A stretch of DNA of 53,208 nucleotides from NCBI GenBank assembly GCA_031549535.1, contig JAVBPP010000042.1:1-53208 (forward strand), written 5' to 3'. The position numbers and the translations under genes are program-made. This DNA is from JAVBPP01 sp031549535. GTDB taxonomy: Bacteria; Bacillota; Clostridia; Oscillospirales; Acutalibacteraceae. This document shows positions 47,608 to 53,208 of this stretch, piece after piece. Within the stretch, counting starts at the first letter, position 1; each line of letters begins with the position of its first letter. Under the pieces are notes generated by a model. The model did not search any database, had not been told where the DNA came from, and saw only the letters and a list, made by a program, of their open reading frames with translations.

Positions 47608-48566
47608 AGCAGTTGTGCCTGCTTCAGCGTTGCCTGCGCCGCCTGCAGCAGGGCTGTAAGGCAGCTCTCCCGCGCTTCGTTGATTGCGCAGCCCGCCGCG
47701 CGGGGATGACCGCCGCCGCCGAAGCACCTGCCGATTTCCGAGGCATCAATGGGCTGGTGGGTGCGGATGGAGATACGATAGCCGCCGTCCGGCTGCTCCT
47801 TAAAGGTAATGCCAATCAGCACACCCGCAATCTGGCGCGGAATGCCGGAGATACTGTCTGTATCCGCGTCCAGGCAAGCGCTCTCCCGCAGCATGGCCTG
47901 GGTTAAAAACATGGTTGCGCACAGGCCGCCGAAATGCAGTTCCAGGCTTTCCAGCGCAAGGCTTTCCAGCTTAACACAGGCGGGGGTCTTTGTTTCAAAA
48001 AACACGCGGTTCAATTCCTCAATCCGCGCGCCGGCTTCAATGAGCGCCGCCGCGATGGCGTGGGAATGCGCCGTTGTGCTGGCAAAGCGAAAACAGCCCG
48101 TGTCCGTGGCAATGCCAACATACAGGCAATCCGCAATCGCGGGCGTTATCGGCGAGCCCATGCACACCAGCAAGCGGTACACCACTTCGGCGGCTGCGGC
48201 AGCATCCGCCTCCACATAACTCTCTTTGGCGTAATCTGTGTTGGAGCCGTGGTGATCGATGCACAAATCAATCTTACCCGCATATTCGCCTTCCAAATTG
48301 CCCAGCAATTTTTCCGCCGCGATATCTACCGTCACAGTCAGCCCGGCTGTAAACTCCGCGAAGGTCAAGCCCTGGCGCATAAAGTCATAGTTGCCGTTAA
48401 AACTGTCGGGGCAACACAAATTTACCCGCTTCCCCATGGCATACAGTGCGTGCGCAAGCGCAAATGCACTGCCGAGCGTGTCGCCGTCCGGGTTTGCGTG
48501 GGTCAACAGTAAAATATCGTCCGCCTCGCAAAGGCGCTTTGCCGCAAGGGCTCTGTCAATCCTCAT
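47604..48566 (-). CDS. nrnA: DHH-family nanoRNase/pAp phosphatase
   Basis: It degrades 2-5 nt RNA fragments and dephosphorylates 3'-phosphoadenosine-5'-phosphate. 320 residues: the DHH domain with THANPDGDTLGSAFALAHAL (18-40), LCIDHHGSN (the DHH motif, near 100-108) and TDTGCFRFASTTAHSH, and the C-terminal DHHA1 domain with FGGGGHPRAAGCAI. All metal ligands are visible. It lies between rbfA and truB as in many Firmicutes and overlaps both. Confidence 0.95.
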   Translation of the reverse strand: MRIDRALAAKRLCEADDILLLTHANPDGDTLGSAFALAHALYAMGKRVNLCCPDSFNGNYDFMRQGLTFAEFTAGLTVTVDIAAEKLLGNLEGEYAGKIDLCIDHHGSNTDYAKESYVEADAAAAAEVVYRLLVCMGSPITPAIADCLYVGIATDTGCFRFASTTAHSHAIAAALIEAGARIEELNRVFFETKTPACVKLESLALESLELHFGGLCATMFLTQAMLRESACLDADTDSISGIPRQIAGVLIGITFKEQPDGGYRISIRTHQPIDASEIGRCFGGGGHPRAAGCAINEARESCLTALLQAAQATLKQAQLL

Positions 48567-48915
48567 CCCAATGTTCCTTCATTGCTTCCAGTTTCCTGGC
48601 GATGTCAAGGGCATATTCCGTGGAGTCATCCGCAACAAACTGCAGCTCCGGCGCCTTGCGCAAATGCAGGCGGCTGCCGATTTCACGGCGCAGAAAGCCC
48701 GTTGCGCTCTTTAAGCCCTGCACGGCGGTTTTCGCCGTGTCCAGCCCCTCCAGCGCACTGACATACACCTTGGCAAACGAGGCGTCCGAGCTGACCTCCA
48801 CGCGCACCACTGTCAGCATTTTGCCCATAACGCGCGGATCCTTCAGCTCACGCAGCAGGGAGACCAGCTCCCGCTTAATGTCCTCTGAGACCCGGCTCAC
48901 ACGATGACCTGACAT
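48556..48915 (-). CDS. rbfA: Ribosome-binding factor A
   Basis: A 119-residue KH-type factor for late 30S maturation and cold adaptation. RVSEDIKRELVSLLRELKDPRV, LTVVRVEVSSDASFAKVYVS and LRREIGSRLHLRKAPELQFV are typical. Its ATG shares one base with the infB stop (TAATG), and it overlaps nrnA by 11 nt. Confidence 0.96.
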   Translation of the reverse strand: MSGHRVSRVSEDIKRELVSLLRELKDPRVMGKMLTVVRVEVSSDASFAKVYVSALEGLDTAKTAVQGLKSATGFLRREIGSRLHLRKAPELQFVADDSTEYALDIARKLEAMKEHWDED

Positions 48916-51440
48916 TAATCTCTATACTCCTCGATGATAAAGGCTTCAAAAATGTCGCCTTCCTTAATATCATTGAATTTCTCCAGGCCGATGCCGCAGT
49001 CAAAGCCCGTGAGCACTTCCTTCACATCGTCCTTAAAGCGGCGCAGGGAGGCGATTTCATCCTCTGCAAGCACAATGCCGTCGCGCACCACGCGGATTTT
49101 CGAATTGCGTGTTACCTTGCCGGAGAGCACATGGCAGCCTGCCACATTGCCCAGGGAGGAAATTTTAACAATCTGACGTACCTCCACACGGCCGAGCTGT
49201 GCCTCGCGGAATTTCGGCGCGAGCATGCCCTTGATGGCGGACTGAATTTCTTCAATGCAGTCATAAATCACGCGGTACATGCGCAGCTCCACGCCGTCAC
49301 GGTCCGCATTCGCCGCCGCAACAGGGTCCGGCCGCACGTTAAAGCCCACCACAATGGCGTTGGAAACATCCGCCAGCATAACGTCGGACTCGTTGATTGC
49401 GCCCACACCGCTGTGGATAATTTTCACGCGCACTTCCTCGTTGGAAAGCTTTTCTAAATTCTGCTTCACGGCCTCGGCGGAGCCTTGCACGTCCGCCTTG
49501 ACGATGATGTTCAAATCCTTCAGCTCGCCCTCCTGCAGGGAGGAGAACAGGTTATCCAGCGTGACCTTTTGATATTCTTTAAACTGCGCGTCCTTTTGCT
49601 CCTGCTTGCGCTGTTCCACCAGCTCACGCGCGAGGCGCTCGTCGTTTACGGCGTCAAACGCGTCGCCGGCGTTCGGCGCTTCGGCAAGGCCTGTGATTTC
49701 AACGGGAACGGAAGGGCCGGCTTCATCCACCTTGTTGCCCTTGTCGTCCATCATCACACGCACACGACCCACGGCCATGCCCGCAACCACAATGTCGCCC
49801 GTGCGCAGCGTACCGTTCTGCACCAGCAGGGTTGCAACGGAACCGCGCCCTTTATCCAGCCGCGCTTCAATGACGATGCCCTTTGCCGCGCGGTTCGGGT
49901 TTGCTTTCAGCTCACGCATTTCCGCCTCGAGCAAAACAGCCTCGAGCAGCTTATCAATGTTCGTGCGCTTCACGGCGGAAACAGGCACACAAATCGTCTG
50001 ACCGCCCCATTCCTCGGGCACCAGTTCATATTCTGTGAGCTGCTGCATGATTTTATCCGTGGTGACGCCGGGTTTATCCATTTTATTGATGGCCACAATA
50101 ATTTGCACACCCGCCGCCTTGGCGTGGTTGATGGCTTCAATGGTCTGCGGCATGATGCCGTCGTCCGCCGCCACAACCAAAATGGCAATATCCGTCGCCA
50201 TCGCGCCGCGCGCGCGCATGGAGGTGAATGCGGCGTGGCCGGGGGTATCTAAAAAGGTGAGGTATTGGCCGTTTAAATTCACGCGGTAAGCACCGATGTG
50301 CTGCGTGATGCCGCCTGCCTCGGTTTCGGTTACGGAGGTGTTGCGAATGGCGTCCAGCAGGGAGGTTTTACCGTGGTCAACGTGACCCATAACAACCACA
50401 ACCGGGTCGCGCTTTGCCAGGGTTTCTTCCGTATCCACACTGTCGTCTATGATGCGGTCCTCAATGGTGATGACAACCTCTTTTTCCACCTTTGCGCCCA
50501 GTTCCGTTGCAACGATGGCGGCTGTGTCATAGTCCAGCATCTCATTCACGGAGGCCATAACGCCCATGGCGAACAGCTTTTTAATGACCTCTGCCGCCGT
50601 CATTTTCAGCATGGCGGCTAAATCGCCGACCATGATTTCCTCCGGTAGTTTCAGCTGCATCTGCGGCTTTTTCGCGCGCTCGGCGGCGATACGCTTCAAG
50701 CGCTCGGACTCCGTCTCGCGGCGGGAGGAGCGCATGCCCTGCTTGCGGTATTGCTGGGATTTTTGCTTGAGTTTTTGTTTATTCACCGTTTGGTCGCTCT
50801 GGCGGGTGTTGCCCACCGGAGAGATGTTTTCATAGCGCTCGTTGTATTTTTCCAGCTCCACATGGCCGGAGCGGGTATCCACCGTGCGTGCCTCGCCCTT
50901 GGTGCGAGCCTGCATGGGAGCGTTGTTTTCCTTCTTTTTCTTCGCCTGTTGGGCGGGCGGGGTGACGGGCTTGTTGCTCTGCACCTCGGGCTTCAGCTGC
51001 TGGAAGGAGCGCACCGTCTCCTGGCGCGGCTTCTTCTGCGCCGGCTGCGGCTGACCCTGCTTTTCGGGCTGCTTTTTCACCTGCGGCTCCTGCTTTGCGG
51101 GCCGCTCGGCGGCAGGCCGCTCGGCGGCAGGCTGCGCGGCTGCGGTCTGGGGCTCCTGCTGCGGTGCGGGCTCGGCCACAGGCTCGGCCGCGGCGGCCGC
51201 TGTTTCCGGCGCTGCCTTGCGTTCCGGCTTGGGGTCGCCCGCGGTTGCAAAATACGGCTCAAAGCTCTCCACCTGATGCTCCAGCGTGAAGGTCTCAAAA
51301 ATGATGTCCAGCTCATCCTCTTCCAGCGCCGTCATGTGCTTTTTCTGGTCATCATAATATTTTGCAAGCAGGTCAATTACCGCGTTGCTCTTCATATCAA
51401 AGTCCTTCGCGACTTCATGAACCCTGTATTTATTTATCAT
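48915..51440 (-). CDS. infB: Translation initiation factor IF-2
   Basis: The GTPase that places initiator tRNA on the ribosome. 841 residues from ATG 51440 (GTGGAGG 7 nt upstream). The N-terminal IF2-N helix bundle (INKYRVHEVAKDFDMKSNAV) is followed by a 200-residue linker rich in Ala, Pro, Gln, Glu and Lys. A second IF2-N (LPEEIMVGDLAAMLKM) precedes the G domain: GHVDHGKTS near 352, DTPGHAAF near 398, NKMD near 452. Domains II-IV end in IEEYRD. The frame is open 97 codons further upstream but lacks family character there. Confidence 0.97.
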   Translation of the reverse strand: MINKYRVHEVAKDFDMKSNAVIDLLAKYYDDQKKHMTALEEDELDIIFETFTLEHQVESFEPYFATAGDPKPERKAAPETAAAAAEPVAEPAPQQEPQTAAAQPAAERPAAERPAKQEPQVKKQPEKQGQPQPAQKKPRQETVRSFQQLKPEVQSNKPVTPPAQQAKKKKENNAPMQARTKGEARTVDTRSGHVELEKYNERYENISPVGNTRQSDQTVNKQKLKQKSQQYRKQGMRSSRRETESERLKRIAAERAKKPQMQLKLPEEIMVGDLAAMLKMTAAEVIKKLFAMGVMASVNEMLDYDTAAIVATELGAKVEKEVVITIEDRIIDDSVDTEETLAKRDPVVVVMGHVDHGKTSLLDAIRNTSVTETEAGGITQHIGAYRVNLNGQYLTFLDTPGHAAFTSMRARGAMATDIAILVVAADDGIMPQTIEAINHAKAAGVQIIVAINKMDKPGVTTDKIMQQLTEYELVPEEWGGQTICVPVSAVKRTNIDKLLEAVLLEAEMRELKANPNRAAKGIVIEARLDKGRGSVATLLVQNGTLRTGDIVVAGMAVGRVRVMMDDKGNKVDEAGPSVPVEITGLAEAPNAGDAFDAVNDERLARELVEQRKQEQKDAQFKEYQKVTLDNLFSSLQEGELKDLNIIVKADVQGSAEAVKQNLEKLSNEEVRVKIIHSGVGAINESDVMLADVSNAIVVGFNVRPDPVAAANADRDGVELRMYRVIYDCIEEIQSAIKGMLAPKFREAQLGRVEVRQIVKISSLGNVAGCHVLSGKVTRNSKIRVVRDGIVLAEDEIASLRRFKDDVKEVLTGFDCGIGLEKFNDIKEGDIFEAFIIEEYRD

Positions 51441-51766
51441 ATATTTTCCTCCACGCTGCTGTTTAATAACTTCTGTATCGTTTCGGCGAAGCCGCTTTCG
51501 TTGACGGAAACAACGGCGGACTTCAGGCCGGTTGCCTTTGCAAAATCCTGCATGGTAATCTGTGTGCGTATGACGGGAATTTCCTTGCCGCGCTCGGGCT
51601 TGATCCGGCGAAATTCCTGCTCCAGCCGTTCGGAGGCATCCGCACTGAGCAGCACCAGGCAGGCCGTTCGGTTCAAAACCGCACTCAGCGCGGCGTCGTG
51701 ACCAAAGGAGGCCTTGCGTGCCTTGCGGCACAGCCCCAACAGGGAGTACAGCCTGTTATCCACCAT
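51437..51766 (-). CDS. ylxQ: L7Ae-family RNA-binding protein (YlxQ)
   Basis: A 109-residue protein of the L7Ae/L30e/kink-turn binding family. MVDNRLYSLLGLCRKARKAS and the phrase ACLVLLSADASERL are typical. It may bind a K-turn RNA in the ribosome or another RNA; in Bacillus YlxQ is not essential. The ATG at 51766 overlaps the ylxR end by 11 nt, and the stop overlaps infB by 4 nt. Confidence 0.88.
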   Translation of the reverse strand: MVDNRLYSLLGLCRKARKASFGHDAALSAVLNRTACLVLLSADASERLEQEFRRIKPERGKEIPVIRTQITMQDFAKATGLKSAVVSVNESGFAETIQKLLNSSVEENI

Positions 51767-52034
51767 CCGCCTCGAGCTCCTGTTCCATACTGTTATAAAC
51801 CTCCGGGGGGATTGCGCAGGAAAAGGCGTGTTCAAAGCGCTTGGCCTTGCGTGCGTTTTTCAGGCAGGCAAGGCTGCGGCACACATAGGCGCCGCGCCCG
51901 GGCTTGCGCCCCGTCAGGTCGAGGGAAACCTCCCCCTCCTTCGAGCGCACCACGCGCACCAGTTCCTTTTTGGGCTTCATTTCCCCGCAGCCTGTGCATT
52001 TGCGCAGGGGCACTTTCCTCTCCGGCATAAGCAT
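51756..52034 (-). CDS. ylxR: YlxR-family nucleic-acid-binding protein
   Basis: A 90-92-residue DUF448 protein: PLRKCTGCGEMKPKKELVRV at the N-terminus and GRKPGRGAYVCRSLACLKNA in the middle. Cys residues (CTGC and CRSLAC) could bind a metal, a variation seen in part of the family. A role in RNA binding or regulation has been proposed. Either ATG 52034 or ATG 52028 could be the start; AAAGGA fits the second better. It lies between nusA and ylxQ as usual. Confidence 0.9.
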   Translation of the reverse strand: MLMPERKVPLRKCTGCGEMKPKKELVRVVRSKEGEVSLDLTGRKPGRGAYVCRSLACLKNARKAKRFEHAFSCAIPPEVYNSMEQELEADGG

Positions 52035-52042
52035 GCAGTCCT

Positions 52043-53122
52043 TTATACTTCGTCGTAATTGATGACCGGCGCGTCCGTTTGGCCGCTCTCGGGCTTGATG
52101 TCAATTTTCCACCCGGTTAGGCGGGCGGACAGGCGGGCGTTCTGCCCCTTGTTGCCAATGGCAAGCGAAAGCTGATTATCCGGCACAATCACGCGGCAGG
52201 CCCGTTCCACCTGTGGATCCACCTCAACGGAAATAACCTCCGCAGGGGCAAGTGCGGCGGCAACATATTCCTCCGGCACATCGCTGTAATGCACGATATC
52301 AATTTTTTCGCCGCTGAGCATATCCACAATCTTACCCACGCGCGCGCCGCGCGGGCCGATGCAGGCACCGATGGGGTCGACGTTTTCGTCCGCGGAGTAA
52401 ACGGCCACCTTTGTGCGGGAACCGGCCTCGCGGGAGACGGATTTAATTTCCACCGTGCCGTCAAAAATCTCCGGCACCTCCGCCTCAAAGAGCCTGCGCA
52501 CCAGGCCCGGATGGGTGCGGGAAATGGTGGCCTTGGGCATTTTGCGGTTGGTATCCTTGATATCCACAATATAGACCTTAATCAAGTCGCCCTCACGGAA
52601 AGTCTCCTCCGGCAGCTGCTCGCCCTTGGGCAAAATCTCTTCCAGCCGGCCGATTTCCACGGTTGCATCTCCGGTTTCCGGGTCAATGCGCTGCACCTTG
52701 GCGGTGACGATGTCCTGGTTTTTGCTCTGGAATTCATCGCGAATCTGGCCGTGCTCCGCCTCGCGGATGCCTTGGCGCAACACGTGCTTGCCCTTATCCG
52801 CCGCAATGCGCGAAACCTCGCTGGTTTCCAGCTCTATCTCAATAATATCGCCCGGCAGGGCGTTGGGCTTGTATTTTTCCGCCTGCTCCGGCAACAGGTC
52901 GGTGTCGGCGTCATAAATTTCAGAAACCACGTTTTTACGCAGGAAAACGCGCATCTCCTTCTTCTCCGGGTCAATGGTGCAGAATACAATATCCTTATTA
53001 TTATAGTCCCGCTTCAGCGCGGTAACAATGGCGCGCTGGATGCCCTCACACAAGGCGTCCATCGGGATATTCTTTTCCTTCACAAGCAGGCGCAGAGCCT
53101 CAAACAGTTCGTTTTGATTCAT
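52043..53122 (-). CDS. nusA: Transcription termination/antitermination factor NusA
   Basis: It controls pausing, termination and antitermination by RNA polymerase. 359 residues: N-terminal polymerase-binding domain (MNQNELFEALRLLVKEKNIP), S1 domain (about 130-200, IVTAKVQRIDPETGDATVEIG), KH1 (GACIGPRGARVGKIV) and KH2 (LSLAIGNKGQNARLSARLTG). There is no C-terminal acidic repeat, as is normal for Firmicutes. ATG 53122 follows GGAGG; the gene starts 7 nt after the rimP stop. Confidence 0.97.
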   Translation of the reverse strand: MNQNELFEALRLLVKEKNIPMDALCEGIQRAIVTALKRDYNNKDIVFCTIDPEKKEMRVFLRKNVVSEIYDADTDLLPEQAEKYKPNALPGDIIEIELETSEVSRIAADKGKHVLRQGIREAEHGQIRDEFQSKNQDIVTAKVQRIDPETGDATVEIGRLEEILPKGEQLPEETFREGDLIKVYIVDIKDTNRKMPKATISRTHPGLVRRLFEAEVPEIFDGTVEIKSVSREAGSRTKVAVYSADENVDPIGACIGPRGARVGKIVDMLSGEKIDIVHYSDVPEEYVAAALAPAEVISVEVDPQVERACRVIVPDNQLSLAIGNKGQNARLSARLTGWKIDIKPESGQTDAPVINYDEV

Positions 53123-53129
53123 TTTTGTA

Positions 53130-53208
53130 TTATCCTCCAAAATCGTCAAGCCTTACAAAGCTTGTTTCTTTTTGATTGATGAACAGCTGCCCGCCCTCCG
53201 GCAGGGTC
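53130..53208 (-). CDS. rimP: 3' end of ribosome maturation factor RimP (partial)
   Basis: The last 26 codons of a minus-strand gene that continues outside the window: LPEGGQLFINQKETSFVRLD, then DFGG and stop. Position directly before nusA is the conserved place of rimP in bacteria, and the KETSFVRL-type ending fits the C-terminal domain of clostridial RimP. The assignment rests mainly on gene order. Confidence 0.7.
   Translation of the reverse strand, partial: TLPEGGQLFINQKETSFVRLDDFGG

Noticed and set aside
50751..51701. Open frame of 316 codons antisense to infB
   Set aside because: Leu/Arg/Gly-rich mirror of the Pro/Ala/Gln linker of IF-2.
52289..53179. Open frame of 296 codons antisense to nusA
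   Set aside because: Shadow frame; gene order and protein motifs support nusA on the minus strand.
1..53208. tRNA or rRNA genes and CRISPR arrays
   Set aside because: No cloverleaf, rRNA stretch or regularly spaced direct repeats were seen in any gap.

Overview
The window looks like a chromosomal segment of an endospore-forming Clostridia member, probably close to the Oscillospiraceae/Ruminococcaceae. The reasons are spoIVA with a DUF3794/LysM gene, a Firmicutes-type nusA-infB operon, Gram-positive lipoprotein and lysis genes, strong TTGACA/TATAAT promoters, and an S12 with a 13-residue insertion. Genus or species cannot be fixed from the sequence alone. Most of the window is core genome. 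Accessory islands lie at about 32.6-35.3 kb and 45.5-46.7 kb.

Layout. 0-12.2 kb (+): end of a secreted Ser/Thr-rich protein; glnA; a HAD hydrolase with a NUDIX hydrolase; a MarR regulator with a heterodimeric ABC exporter; a UROD-fold methyltransferase-like protein; a double-receiver hybrid histidine kinase coupled to a cyclophilin lipoprotein. 12.1-15.7 kb (-): a YyaL/DUF255 protein and a deacetylase-like protein. 15.8-28.2 kb (+): rpoB-rpoC, rpsL-rpsG-fusA and tuf, with promoters and a terminator. 28.2-32.5 kb (-): gpx-ohrR, then DUF3794/LysM-spoIVA. 32.6-35.2 kb (+): a decayed prophage lysis segment (truncated collagen-like tail fibre, small membrane/coiled-coil protein, M23 endolysin, holin). 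35.2-36.7 kb (-): DUF4956 and VTC-domain pair. 36.9-38.0 kb (+): rpsF-ssb-rpsR. 38.0-43.0 kb (-): XRE/TPR regulator, ATPase, rsmI-trmN6-like group, ferredoxin. 43.1-45.6 kb (+): GPH symporter with a DapA/NanA-type lyase. 45.6-46.7 kb: repeats, a small membrane protein and an APH(3')-like pseudogene. 46.7-53.2 kb (-): rimP-nusA-ylxR-ylxQ-infB-rbfA-nrnA-truB.

The strongest candidate for an undescribed system is a compact type I toxin-antitoxin-like locus at 33.65-33.93 kb inside the phage lysis segment. A 23-residue hydrophobic, basic-tailed peptide is encoded on the minus strand behind a near-consensus promoter, with its Shine-Dalgarno in a GAAA-capped hairpin. A consensus promoter on the plus strand drives a short converging RNA that ends in a hairpin spanning the toxin stop codon.

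A second theme is a set of 90-115 bp, near-perfect intergenic palindromes. One family has two copies (35.16 and 46.56 kb), both abutting gene 3' ends. Three other unrelated palindromic elements lie at 29.2, 40.35 and 45.58 kb. Two ribosome/RNA polymerase target proteins carry residues that match known resistance substitutions: RpoB Gly at the E. coli D516 position, and S12 Arg at the K88 position.
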